A DNA stretch of 64,000 nt, taken from NCBI GenBank assembly GCA_023957125.1, contig JAMLHL010000012.1, positions 1 through 64,000 on the forward strand, written 5' to 3'. The DNA is from Chitinophagaceae bacterium. GTDB lineage: Bacteria; Bacteroidota; Bacteroidia; Chitinophagales; Chitinophagaceae. The notes under the pieces are model-generated. The model was given only the letters and a program-made list of their open reading frames with translations, had not been told where the DNA came from and searched no databases. The position numbers and the translations under genes were made by a program. This document shows, piece by piece, positions 9,144-17,338 of this stretch (position 1 is its first letter; the number at the start of each line of letters is the position of its first letter).

Positions 9144-9713
9144 CTATTTCACAAACGACACTTTCCACATCCCCCGCAGATCGCCGGGTGAAAATCCTGT
9201 AGCGAGATCATCGGGATACAGCGAATCAATGGTGGTTAACACCGCAGGTAAAATATCTTTTTCCCTATCGCCATGACAGGCAGTGCATGTAGGTTGTAAA
9301 AGAATAGGCTTATAATAATGGATCAGATCGTTTTCCCCGATGAGAATGGGTTCTATGCCTTTTCCGCCTGCTTTTTCCGATACAAATTTGTTCCATTGCA
9401 AGGCGTCCGTATTATTGAGGGCATTACCGGGATTGCGGAATTTTTCAGCCACCCGCCTGATAGTGATATGTTGGGAGGCATAGGTAGCTGTGATGGGATA
9501 AGCTTTTTCATTGCAGAAAGCAACGGCGCCGGCGGCTCCTCTGTCTTTCATCGCGGCGCCAAGCGCACTGCGAAGCGTGTCAAAAGTAGCGCCGATCAGG
9601 CTGTCGCCTATATGTTGATAGTCCGGGGCAACCGCTTCATAATTCGCCGGTTCTCCGCAGGATGCCCACACCAGGTAAACAGGCACAGCTATCAAAAGAA
9701 GCAGCTTTTTCAT
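9144..9713 (-). CDS. Tll0287-like (DUF3365) mono-heme lipoprotein
   Basis: I start at 9713 (MKKLLLLIAVPVYLVWASC), one base after the stop of the upstream gene, rather than at an upstream GTG inside that gene. The lipobox Cys is residue 19, so this is an outer-membrane or periplasmic lipoprotein of 189 residues. A single c-type heme site CTACHG lies at residues 143-148. The surrounding sequence (FCNEKAYPIT, VAEKFRNPGNALN, HYYKPILLQPTC, DLATGFSPGDLRGMWKVSF) matches the Tll0287-like/DUF3365 domain found in heme sensors and cytochromes. It likely binds heme for redox sensing or electron transfer. It is cotranscribed with two tiny membrane-protein genes. Confidence 0.8.
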   Translation of the reverse strand: MKKLLLLIAVPVYLVWASCGEPANYEAVAPDYQHIGDSLIGATFDTLRSALGAAMKDRGAAGAVAFCNEKAYPITATYASQHITIRRVAEKFRNPGNALNNTDALQWNKFVSEKAGGKGIEPILIGENDLIHYYKPILLQPTCTACHGDREKDILPAVLTTIDSLYPDDLATGFSPGDLRGMWKVSFVK

Positions 9714-9714
9714 T

Positions 9715-9948
9715 TTAAGTGTTGTTTTCTTTGTATCGCATGTTGTTTTCCGGTAAACTACAAGTACCGTCAATACATCTTTTAGGACGGAAAAAGCCCG
9801 TTACAAAAAACACGGCGCCGAACAGGATAGCCGGCCATCCCCCGTCTTTGAAATAAAGTAGGCCGGTAGTAATGAAAATCGCTCCCAGCATCCATCGCAG
9901 TAAACGACTCAACCAAACCGCATTTCTTATGGATGTTCCTTCAGACAT
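9715..9948 (-). CDS. DUF2892 (YgaP-type) inner-membrane protein
   Basis: 77 residues with two membrane segments (SRLLRWMLGAIFITTGLLYF and WPAILFGAVFFVTGFF) ending in a Cys-containing tail CIDGTCSL. DUF2892 domains are short hairpin membrane units, often fused or linked to rhodanese domains (YgaP) and to sulfur or redox genes. The tail Cys pair fits that link. Tight spacing, 1 base to the heme lipoprotein and 13 bases to the DUF6132 gene, indicates an operon. Confidence 0.75.
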   Translation of the reverse strand: MSEGTSIRNAVWLSRLLRWMLGAIFITTGLLYFKDGGWPAILFGAVFFVTGFFRPKRCIDGTCSLPENNMRYKENNT

Positions 9949-9961
9949 TATAATACTTTTT

Positions 9962-10180
9962 TTAATCCAATCGCCCCGGATCCTTTAGATGCTGTTTTTC
10001 AAAAATATTGAACAGCAAAGCACCCATTATCGCAAAATAGAGGGTGCTGTTGCGTGGATTGGAGGTAATGGTACAGGTGCCACTGTTGCATCCCACAAAT
10101 TTCCAATATAAAAATCCCGCTATTCCGCCAACGAACAGTCCTGCTATGGTAAGCTTATTTTTAAAAACCCATTTTTTCAT
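9962..10180 (-). CDS. DUF6132 family small membrane protein
   Basis: 72 residues. It has one or two membrane spans (KLTIAGLFVGGIAGFLYWKF and STLYFAIMGALLFNIF) separated by a conserved Cys-rich loop VGCNSGTCTITSNP. This is the DUF6132 pattern, common in Bacteroidota next to rhodanese-like and thioredoxin genes. It is the first gene of the small trio with the DUF2892 and Tll0287-like proteins. The two loop cysteines suggest thiol or sulfur chemistry, but no function is established. Confidence 0.8.
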   Translation of the reverse strand: MKKWVFKNKLTIAGLFVGGIAGFLYWKFVGCNSGTCTITSNPRNSTLYFAIMGALLFNIFEKQHLKDPGRLD

Positions 10181-10261
10181 GCGCCCGTTTTAATTTATGT
10201 AAAAATACACTTTTGATTAAAAACCGTTTGTTACATAAGTTACGGATCCTGGAGATTGTAA

Positions 10262-10376
10262 GGTTCACGCAGAGGCGCGAAGGCGCAGAGTTTAGGGATC
10301 CTTCCGGTTCCAAAATAAACTCACTATAGGATTATTTCTCTGCGTCCCGGCGTTCGCCGTGGTCCGTCTCTCACGA
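10262..10376. repeat. Degenerate inverted repeat of the 'cgcagaggcgc' type
   Basis: The intergenic DNA reads TTCACGCAGAGGCGCGAAGG and CGCAGAGTTTAGGG, then about 70 bases later CTCTGCGTCCCGGCGTTCGC and GTCTCTCACG. The second half is a degraded reverse complement of the first. Repeats of this kind are scattered between genes in many Bacteroidota genomes. No gene is here. Confidence 0.45.
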
Positions 10377-10386
10377 AAAATTATTC

Positions 10387-11283
10387 TCACTTAAAAGCGT
10401 CAGCAACCGGTATTCCTCTCCAGGCTTGCGGCATTTTAAGTCCCAGCAATTTTGCAATGGTTGCCGCAGTATCAAAGGTGATAATCACATCCTTTATTTC
10501 GTGATTTTGCTTTATTCCCTTTCCATAAGCCACCCAGGGAATTTCTACTTCATCCAGCGATTTTCCCCCATGACCTTTATCTTTTCCGCCGTGATCGGCA
10601 GTAACTATAATCACCGTCTGATCCATGATACCGGCTTCCTCAACCGCACGAACGATCTTCCCTATTCTGGCATCCACATTTTTCAATTCATCATAATAGG
10701 CCTGCGTTCTATGGCCAATGCTGTGCCCTACATGATCGGGCTCGTCAAAATGAACGAAAGTCAGCGCAGGTTTTTGTTCTTTAATGATCGTCGCAGCGGT
10801 ATCGGCATAAAAATCTGTTTTTGCCTTGTCAATATGCACCCTGATGGTGGTGGCTTCTTTTTCCACCAGAGGACCGATCCCTTCCCAATTATAGATCAGC
10901 GCCGAAACGGCGGCGGGTTTTTGTTCTTTCAATAAACTGAACACCGTGGGGAACAAACCGAACCGGTTGGTATAGGCAGAAGGGATTTCGGGAACAGCGC
11001 TGTTCCACTCCGTATAACCGTGCAGGGTAGGTCCTGCCCCCATGACCATCGAAGCCCAGTTTACCGCACTGGAAGAAGGCAGCACCGACCGGGCTTTTAA
11101 AGACCAGGCGCCATTTTGCATCAGCTTTTTTAAATTCGGCATATCGGCATCAGGAACGCCATAGGCTCCGAAGCCATCACAACCTATTAAAACCACATGG
11201 TTTACTTTTTTCGACTGGGAAAAAGCTGAAAAGGCAATCAATAAAACAGCCGTTAATGCAATAAGAGTTTTCCGAGTTTTCAT
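10387..11283 (-). CDS. Secreted alkaline phosphatase superfamily protein
   Basis: 298 residues with a signal peptide (MKTRKTLIALTAVLLIAFSAFSQ). Metal and nucleophile motifs are HVVLIGCDGFGAYG, SSSAVNWASMVMGAGPTLHGYTEW with the nucleophile region, FVHFDEPDHVGHSIGH and IVTADHGGKDKGHGG. This compact form, without accessory domain, resembles nucleotide pyrophosphatase/phosphodiesterase (ectonucleotidase-like) members. Expected location is the periplasm. It is transcribed in the same direction as two related genes, and the repeated presence suggests local duplication or a shared substrate pathway. Confidence 0.87.
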   Translation of the reverse strand: MKTRKTLIALTAVLLIAFSAFSQSKKVNHVVLIGCDGFGAYGVPDADMPNLKKLMQNGAWSLKARSVLPSSSAVNWASMVMGAGPTLHGYTEWNSAVPEIPSAYTNRFGLFPTVFSLLKEQKPAAVSALIYNWEGIGPLVEKEATTIRVHIDKAKTDFYADTAATIIKEQKPALTFVHFDEPDHVGHSIGHRTQAYYDELKNVDARIGKIVRAVEEAGIMDQTVIIVTADHGGKDKGHGGKSLDEVEIPWVAYGKGIKQNHEIKDVIITFDTAATIAKLLGLKMPQAWRGIPVADAFK

Positions 11284-11372
11284 TTGTAATTCACTTTAAT
11301 TTTTATACCTGTTATTTACTTATCTCTGAAAGGCAGTAGATGATTACTGTATACCTCAAGCCCTGTACAGGA

Positions 11373-13061
11373 TTAAGGCAGCCAGGATTGTCCATCCAGT
11401 TTCCACGCTACATAATCTACCTGCAAACCCATCCATCCCGCTATTGTAGGCATAATATCTACCATAGCAATCCGGTTCAACGGAATATCCACATTACAGA
11501 AATCCCTCTGCAACATACTCCATTCCGGCGAAGTACCGAGCTGAAAATCATAACCGCTTCCGGTCCGATCCTTGAATACATTTCCGGCACCGTCAAAGCA
11601 GGTCCACCATCCTAATATCCTGTCTTTATACGGATCATCGTTTTTTACGACCGTGTCACAAATATCTGCTGCAATATAACTTTCGCTCAGCGTCGTGTCC
11701 CATATTTTAATATTGGCCATTGTGAAATTGCTCCTGCCGTAAATTTCGGTTATATCCTCATTCATTACCAGTTTAATACGGGTGTCTTCCGGCGGTCTGA
11801 TAGTGGTTAATCCGGATATATCCGCCGAACCACATAAAACCCCATCCTGGAAAATAGTCATATCGCCACTGCGGTTAATCACAGTAGTCAGCGTATGCCA
11901 ACGCCTGTCATTCAGATCAGGCACATTCAGGGCATCAATATCTATCCGGCGGTTACCATCTGATATATTAGCCTTCCAGCTTTGGCCTTTGATATTAACT
12001 ACAAATCCCCGGTTCATTCCACTGTACCAGTCTTTATTGGTAATAAAAGGGATATCACCCGATAAGCCCGAAGTTTTCACCTGAAACCGGATGGTGAGCG
12101 CGTTATAGTTATCTACATCATGAAAGGCGGTTAAATAGGCATATTGCCCAAGCCCACCACCGGACAATTCTAAAACTTTTAGTGCATCCGGATCGGGAAG
12201 TATTTCTTTGGAGGAAAAAGTCTTATTATGAAAAATAGCAAAAATATTTTTCTCGGTAAAAGAATCTCCGCCATGAGAAGTGCCTCTACCGCCATGATCC
12301 GTAGAAACCACTACCAGCCAGTCTTCTTTCTCAAAATCTTTTCGGGATCGCAGGGCGGTTAAAATTTCTCCGGCATAAGCATCTGTTTTATGGATGGCGT
12401 TCATGTATCGGGGCTCCATAGGATCATAACCATAGTTGTGCCCGGCAGCATCCACATCATCAAAATGAATAAACAGGATATCGGGATTTGAATTTCGCAG
12501 ACGGGCCACACTGCTGTCTTTTACCGCCGCATCATTCGCTCCGTTTATTCTAATGGCCGCATCAACGGCCAAATATTGATTAATGGGCGACCAGGCGCAA
12601 ATGGAAACCGATTGAATCCCCGGTTTTTGAATCTTCAGGAATTTATAAAGCGACGGATAATTGGTGTAATTGGCAGTGGAAAAATCATTATTCAAAACCT
12701 GATGTTTATCACTCCATACTCCGGTAAGCATGGAAGACCATCCGGGGCCGCTAATAGTTGGCGCCCGGGTTACGGCATCAAAACTATAGATGGCATTGGG
12801 TATAAGCCCGTGAATATTCGGTGCGTCCGCCATCTTCAAGGCATCGCCCCTGCAACCGTCAATCCCTATAATCAATACTTTTCTAACTTTTTGAGGTTCT
12901 GATGTTGTAAGGGTATCCGTATTATCATCAGGCAACGTTGGCGTTATTGCATTTTTTTTATTGCAGGCGGTTTGTAATGCCAGCAGTCCTGCCATTATGA
13001 TCCACAGAATCCGAAAAGTCCGTCCATGCCGCATTATTTTAAAACCGATCATATTTTTCAA
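11373..13061 (-). CDS. Alkaline phosphatase superfamily lipoprotein with inserted LamG-like domain
   Basis: 562 residues. An N-terminal membrane segment leads to lipobox LQTAC (Cys 33); the start could instead be Met 10 (13034), which sits better before the signal. Phosphatase motifs are KVLIIGIDGCRGDAL (about 61-75), TISGPGWSSMLTGVWSDKH (102-120), IHFDDVDAAGHNYGYDP (198-214) and VSTDHGGRGTSHGG (252-265). Residues about 305-520 instead form a jelly-roll, concanavalin/LamG-like domain (RRWHTLTTVINRSGDMTIFQDG). The last strand of the phosphatase (MVDIMPTIAGWMGLQVD) returns at the C-terminus. So the carbohydrate-binding-like domain appears inserted into the enzyme. It probably acts on a glycan-linked phosphate or a large substrate at the outer membrane. 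Confidence 0.85.
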   Translation of the reverse strand: MKNMIGFKIMRHGRTFRILWIIMAGLLALQTACNKKNAITPTLPDDNTDTLTTSEPQKVRKVLIIGIDGCRGDALKMADAPNIHGLIPNAIYSFDAVTRAPTISGPGWSSMLTGVWSDKHQVLNNDFSTANYTNYPSLYKFLKIQKPGIQSVSICAWSPINQYLAVDAAIRINGANDAAVKDSSVARLRNSNPDILFIHFDDVDAAGHNYGYDPMEPRYMNAIHKTDAYAGEILTALRSRKDFEKEDWLVVVSTDHGGRGTSHGGDSFTEKNIFAIFHNKTFSSKEILPDPDALKVLELSGGGLGQYAYLTAFHDVDNYNALTIRFQVKTSGLSGDIPFITNKDWYSGMNRGFVVNIKGQSWKANISDGNRRIDIDALNVPDLNDRRWHTLTTVINRSGDMTIFQDGVLCGSADISGLTTIRPPEDTRIKLVMNEDITEIYGRSNFTMANIKIWDTTLSESYIAADICDTVVKNDDPYKDRILGWWTCFDGAGNVFKDRTGSGYDFQLGTSPEWSMLQRDFCNVDIPLNRIAMVDIMPTIAGWMGLQVDYVAWKLDGQSWLP

Positions 13062-13252
13062 GATTCTATTTCCTGTCCCGAATCGTCCTCATCCCGGGGG
13101 TATTCATCTTCTCAAAGTTTATAAACGGTAAACATTTGTTTACTAAAATAAAGAAACAAATTGAATTATACGTAGAATAACAGAAGAAAAATCAACCGCA
13201 GGAACTGCAGGCTACCGACGATCTCAATTCAGATCGCAAACGCTGAACCGTT

Positions 13253-14242
13253 TCACATTACCTTATTCCCCCTCAGAAAATCCTCTATCGCCATTCTTTT
13301 TTTCCCTTCCAGTTGCAATTCCCTCACTTCAATAGCTCCATCTGAGGCGCTGAATCGCAAATAGTTTTTTCCGTCCGATTCATATTGCCCCGGAGGCAAA
13401 TGAGAAGGATCCAATAGTTTTTTCGTTTTAAAGATTTTCAGTTTTTTTCCGTTCAACTCAGTATATGCACCCGGGAAGGGAGACAATCCCCTGATCAGGT
13501 TATGGATTTCGTTCACCGGCTTTTCCCAGTCAATCCGGCAGGTTTCGGTAAATATTTTAGGCGCCGAACTGAAGGAAACAGAGGCGTGAGAACCATCGGC
13601 TCCGGAACCGGGAACGCCAGGTTGTTGAATCTCTTCAATAGCGCCGGCCGCCAGTCCTTTTACCGTTTGTATCAGCAACTCTGCCCCAATATCTTTCATC
13701 CGGTCGTGCAGTTCGCCGGCCGTCTCTTCCGCCCCTATTGGGATCGTTTGCTGCAGAAGGATATTGCCCGTATCTATCTCATGCTGCAACTTAAAAGTGG
13801 TCACCCCGGTTTCTTTTTCTCCGTTGATGATCGCCCAGTTGATGGGCGCTGCTCCACGATACCGTGGAAGGAGTGATCCATGCACATTAACTGTACCCAT
13901 TGGCGGCATATTCCATACCACTTCTGGCAGCATCCGGAATGCTACTACTATCTGCAGATCGGCATGCAGAGACTCCAGTTCGTTTAAGAATGACGGATCC
14001 TTCAGCTTTACCGGCTGCAGTATCTTCAATCCTTTTTCCAGCGCATATTTTTTTACCGCGCTTGCCGAGAGCTTCATTCCCCTCCCGGCAGGTTTGTCGG
14101 GTGCCGTTACTACTCCCACCACGCGGTACCCGTTGCTTATTAAAGCATCCAGGGAAGCCACGGCAAACTCAGGGGTACCCATAAATACGATCCGCAGATT
14201 TTTATCTTCATTTGCAGGAAGCATTTGTTGCGCTGACGACAT
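13253..14242 (-). CDS. fmt: Methionyl-tRNA formyltransferase
   Basis: 329 residues. It formylates the Met on initiator tRNA, using 10-formyl-tetrahydrofolate. Motifs are IVFMGTPEFAV, VTAPDKPAGRG, the catalytic Asn and His in NVHGSLLPRYRGAAPI, and the catalytic Asp in HEIDTGNILLQQ; the C-terminal OB-fold domain begins around residue 225. The gene lies 21 bases behind the NamZ-like gene. A TAACTTTG promoter-like octamer at 14247-14254 lies almost on top of the predicted start, which would fit better with Met 7 (14224) as the start. Confidence 0.96.
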   Translation of the reverse strand: MSSAQQMLPANEDKNLRIVFMGTPEFAVASLDALISNGYRVVGVVTAPDKPAGRGMKLSASAVKKYALEKGLKILQPVKLKDPSFLNELESLHADLQIVVAFRMLPEVVWNMPPMGTVNVHGSLLPRYRGAAPINWAIINGEKETGVTTFKLQHEIDTGNILLQQTIPIGAEETAGELHDRMKDIGAELLIQTVKGLAAGAIEEIQQPGVPGSGADGSHASVSFSSAPKIFTETCRIDWEKPVNEIHNLIRGLSPFPGAYTELNGKKLKIFKTKKLLDPSHLPPGQYESDGKNYLRFSASDGAIEVRELQLEGKKRMAIEDFLRGNKVM

Positions 14243-14246
14243 AAAG

Positions 14247-14254
14247 CAAAGTTA
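14247..14254 (-). promoter_or_regulatory. Candidate Bacteroidota -7 element before fmt
   Basis: On the minus strand the octamer TAACTTTG matches TAnnTTTG. It lies in the short gap between the DUF1343 gene and fmt. If real, transcription would begin about at the listed ATG, so fmt would use the internal ATG at 14224. No -33 element was confirmed. Confidence 0.35.
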
Positions 14255-14263
14255 ATGGAGGTT

Positions 14264-15598
14264 TCAGGGAGTGTCTGTAAAATCTTCATATAGGAGATAC
14301 TTCTTCCGCATCGTTTTAAAAACAGATAGTCGGGGCTCCCAGCTTTTGCGGATCTCCGTTTCGGAAATGCCCGACCGCATCTGCTGCCACAACTCATTAT
14401 TGCCTGCCAGTTTATTAAAAAATGAGCCTTCCATTTTGCCGGAGGAAGGCAGGATAAAAAATTTATCTTTTTCCGGAAACAAACGATATGCTGCCATCAG
14501 CCATTTCAATTGTACCTTGTTATTGACTTCCGCAAGCACGGTATTCACCGGCCCGCTCAAATCCCATCCGTAACAAACCTGCCCGTACCATTTCGAACTT
14601 TTTGCCCCTTCGGTGGGATGCGGCGTAAAAGAAAATAACCTGTCAGGAAGAGATGGGTGTCCGAAAACCTGGAAAGGCTTCTCTGTTCCCCTGCCTTCAC
14701 TCAGCACGGTGCCCTCAAAAAAGCAGGTGGAAGGATAAAGGTAGATCGCCTGCATCTCCGGCAAATTGGGAGAAGGCTTTACCGGCAGTACATACTTACT
14801 GCTATGGGTGTAGTTGCCACAGGTAATAACGGTGAGACTGAACGTTGACGATTCGATAACCGCTGCCGAAGAAGGATTGATATGTACGGCAATGGCCCCG
14901 GTGGACTTAACGGAAAGCATGTTCTCTTTTAACAACATGGTGGCATATTCGCCAATGGTCATGCCATATACAACCGGCACAGGTTGCATACCTACAAAAG
15001 AGCGGTATTGGGTGTCGAGCACCGGCCCGTCAACGTAAAATCCATTGGGGTTAGGCCGGTCGAGGATAATCAACGGCTTCCCGAAAGTTATCGCCGCTTC
15101 CATGAATTCCTGTAAAGACGAGATATATGTATAAAATCTAACACCTACATCCTGGATATCAAACAAAAGGGCATCAATCCCTTTAATATCTTCAGCAGAA
15201 GGTTTCCTTTTACTGCCGTATAAAGACACTACGGGAATACCGGTTTTCGCATCGGTGTAATTACCTACTTTTTCGCCTGCATCCGCCGTTCCTCTGAATC
15301 CATGTTCCGGAGAGAATATCTTTTTTACCCGGACGCCATGGCTTTTTAATACGTCCACCAGGTGTTTGCCGCCCGCTACGGAAGTCTGGTTGGCGAAAAC
15401 GGCTACCGATCTCCCTTTCAATAGCTGAAGATACAGATCGTACCGTTCCGCGGCCGGCTGAATGCCGGTATCTTGAACGAACCCGGGTTTTGCGAAACCG
15501 GGAGGGGGAGGATCATCATTTTTCATCGGCTTTGCAAAAAACAGGATCCCTGCTCCAACGAGGATTAAACTTGTGAGTATATAATTACGTACCGGCAT
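14264..15598 (-). CDS. DUF1343 protein, NamZ-like exo-beta-N-acetylmuramidase
   Basis: I choose ATG at 15598 (MPVRNYILTSLILVGAGILF), giving 444 residues with a signal anchor; the longer frame adds 17 residues with no support. Motifs are VAVFANQTSVAGGKHLVDVL, SPEHGFRGTADAGE, FDIQDVGVRFYTYISSL and ILDRPNPNGFYVDGP, then the DUF1343 C-terminal half. The characterised member NamZ cleaves terminal N-acetylmuramic acid from peptidoglycan fragments, so a role in wall recycling in the periplasm is likely. It probably shares a transcript with fmt downstream. Confidence 0.88.
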   Translation of the reverse strand: MPVRNYILTSLILVGAGILFFAKPMKNDDPPPPGFAKPGFVQDTGIQPAAERYDLYLQLLKGRSVAVFANQTSVAGGKHLVDVLKSHGVRVKKIFSPEHGFRGTADAGEKVGNYTDAKTGIPVVSLYGSKRKPSAEDIKGIDALLFDIQDVGVRFYTYISSLQEFMEAAITFGKPLIILDRPNPNGFYVDGPVLDTQYRSFVGMQPVPVVYGMTIGEYATMLLKENMLSVKSTGAIAVHINPSSAAVIESSTFSLTVITCGNYTHSSKYVLPVKPSPNLPEMQAIYLYPSTCFFEGTVLSEGRGTEKPFQVFGHPSLPDRLFSFTPHPTEGAKSSKWYGQVCYGWDLSGPVNTVLAEVNNKVQLKWLMAAYRLFPEKDKFFILPSSGKMEGSFFNKLAGNNELWQQMRSGISETEIRKSWEPRLSVFKTMRKKYLLYEDFTDTP

Positions 15599-15731
15599 AT
15601 TTTGGTTTAAAAACAAAATTTTAACAATTCGCCCGGTAGCTGCGGGCATTCGTTCGTAAATATCTTTAAACTTTTGCAGAAAGTACCGGAAACCTTTACC
15701 TTTCCGGATTTTAATACAAAAATTTGATGTT

Positions 15732-16190
15732 ATGCAACAGGCAAAAAAGGGAGATATGGTACGGGTTCATTATACCGGGCGTTTGATCAGCGGTGAACAG
15801 TTCGATTCTTCCGCCGGGCGCGAACCGCTGGAGTTTACCGTAGGTGCCGGACAAATGATAAAAGGATTTGATACCGGTGTGGAAGGGATGAATATAGGAG
15901 AGAAAAAAGTGATCAACATCACGCCCGAAGAAGGCTATGGATTAAGAAACGAAGAGGCGGTCATTGAGTTTCCCCTGGAACAGGTGCCTGCAGATATGAA
16001 AATAGAGCCGGGGATGCAACTTACTTTGCAAAACCAGGAAGGGCAGCCCGTTCCCGTGGTGGTTGCAGAACTGAGGGAAGACGTGGTGATCCTGGATGCC
16101 AATCACTTTCTGGCAGGTAAAAACCTGGTGTTTGATGTTGAGCTGGTGGAAATAGTACCCTTTAATGTTAGTTTTGACGAGGTAAAATAA
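15732..16190 (+). CDS. FKBP-type peptidyl-prolyl cis-trans isomerase, SlyD-like
   Basis: 152 residues. The FKBP core is VRVHYTGRLISGEQFDSSAG...EFTVGAGQMIKGFDTGVEGM, followed by EKKVINITPEEGYG. Between this and the closing strand (ANHFLAGKNLVFDVELVEI) lies the insert-in-flap domain that gives SlyD-type proteins chaperone activity. There is no signal peptide, so it works in the cytoplasm. The His-rich C-terminal tail of E. coli SlyD is missing, as is common outside Gammaproteobacteria. It is divergent from the NamZ gene, separated by 133 bases, and stands alone. Confidence 0.92.
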   Translation: MQQAKKGDMVRVHYTGRLISGEQFDSSAGREPLEFTVGAGQMIKGFDTGVEGMNIGEKKVINITPEEGYGLRNEEAVIEFPLEQVPADMKIEPGMQLTLQNQEGQPVPVVVAELREDVVILDANHFLAGKNLVFDVELVEIVPFNVSFDEVK

Positions 16191-16368
16191 TATCAGTCAA
16201 AGGAAGCAGGGAAGAGCGCCAAACGATACAGGATCAGGAGTGACAGATGCAATAAAAAGCCGGTAAAAACGTTAACGGTCAGGTAGTTGCTTATCGGGTT
16301 ACTATCTGAAAAATAAAATTCATCATGCATGGTCACGGGTGGAATACAGCTTTTCTAATCATAAACTT

Positions 16369-17232
16369 ATGAGCAAAAGCCATCATTTTTTTCTTATCGT
16401 TTTGTCTGTGTTTCTCCTCCTGGGCTTACAGCGTTGTAAAAGAGAGATTGAAACGCCCCTGATAACAAGCGTTTCAGAATACTATCCGGTGCAACCGGGC
16501 AAATACATTATTTACCACCTGGACTCTACCCTTTTCACCAACTACGGAACCGTAAAGGAGATTCACAGTTACCAGGTAAAGGACCAGGTGGATGCTGAAA
16601 TGACCGATAACCTGGGTCGCCCCGGCTACCGGATACGCAGGATGATCAGAGATGCTTCAGGACAGGGTGCATGGGTGGACAATGCCTCCTTCATGGTTAC
16701 CCCGTTGAAAAATTCAGTGGAAGTTGTTGAAAATAATCTCCGCTATATCAAATTGGTAAGCCCGGTAAGAGAATGGTACAGCTGGAAGGGAAATACCTAC
16801 ATTGATCCGGCCGGATCATTGAATTACCTGGCTTATTGGGATTATACCTATGCGGATGTGCAGCAGCCTTTTTTGTTGGACGGACTGGAGGTGGAAAACA
16901 CCATCACGGTAAACCAGGAAGATTACGCTACCGGCGACCCGGTTGCCAATCCCAATAATATTGCGGCAAAGATATTCAGCCGGGAGGTATATGGAAAAGG
17001 TATCGGGCTGGTGTATAAAGACCTTATTTACTGGCAATACGAACGGAGCCTGTACCAGGAAAACTGCCGGATCATAGTTCCGGATAAGCCCGAAACCACA
17101 GCCTGCCCTTACGATGTTAACTGCGACTCCCTGGCTACAACAATGGGAGGTTATGTAACCTGCGACACCACCTATGGTAATTTTTCATACGATGGTTTTG
17201 GGGTGAAGCTAAAAATGCTGGAACATAATTAA
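16369..17232 (+). CDS. Hypothetical secreted lipoprotein
   Basis: I start at the ATG at 16369 (MSKSHHFFLIVLSVFLLLGLQRC), giving 287 residues with a lipoprotein-like signal and Cys just after it; an upstream GTG adds ten unlikely residues. The mature protein is beta-rich (YYPVQPGKYIIYHLDSTLF, GIGLVYKDLIYWQYE) and has several late cysteines (CRIIVPDKPETTACPYDVNC), possibly disulfides. I recognise no characterised family. It lies about 100 bases before an S8 peptidase on the same strand; a functional link is possible but not shown. Confidence 0.7.
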   Translation: MSKSHHFFLIVLSVFLLLGLQRCKREIETPLITSVSEYYPVQPGKYIIYHLDSTLFTNYGTVKEIHSYQVKDQVDAEMTDNLGRPGYRIRRMIRDASGQGAWVDNASFMVTPLKNSVEVVENNLRYIKLVSPVREWYSWKGNTYIDPAGSLNYLAYWDYTYADVQQPFLLDGLEVENTITVNQEDYATGDPVANPNNIAAKIFSREVYGKGIGLVYKDLIYWQYERSLYQENCRIIVPDKPETTACPYDVNCDSLATTMGGYVTCDTTYGNFSYDGFGVKLKMLEHN

Positions 17233-17338
17233 CCGGTATCATTGTGCATATTTTCCAGTGAAACGCCCCTGTAATTTTTTTGTCCCGGGAGATGAAGATA
17301 CAGGCGTTCCATCCGGCAGAATTGTAAAAACGAAGACA

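Noticed and set aside
13764..14255. 163-codon plus-strand frame
   Set aside because: It lies entirely antisense to fmt, which has complete family motifs.
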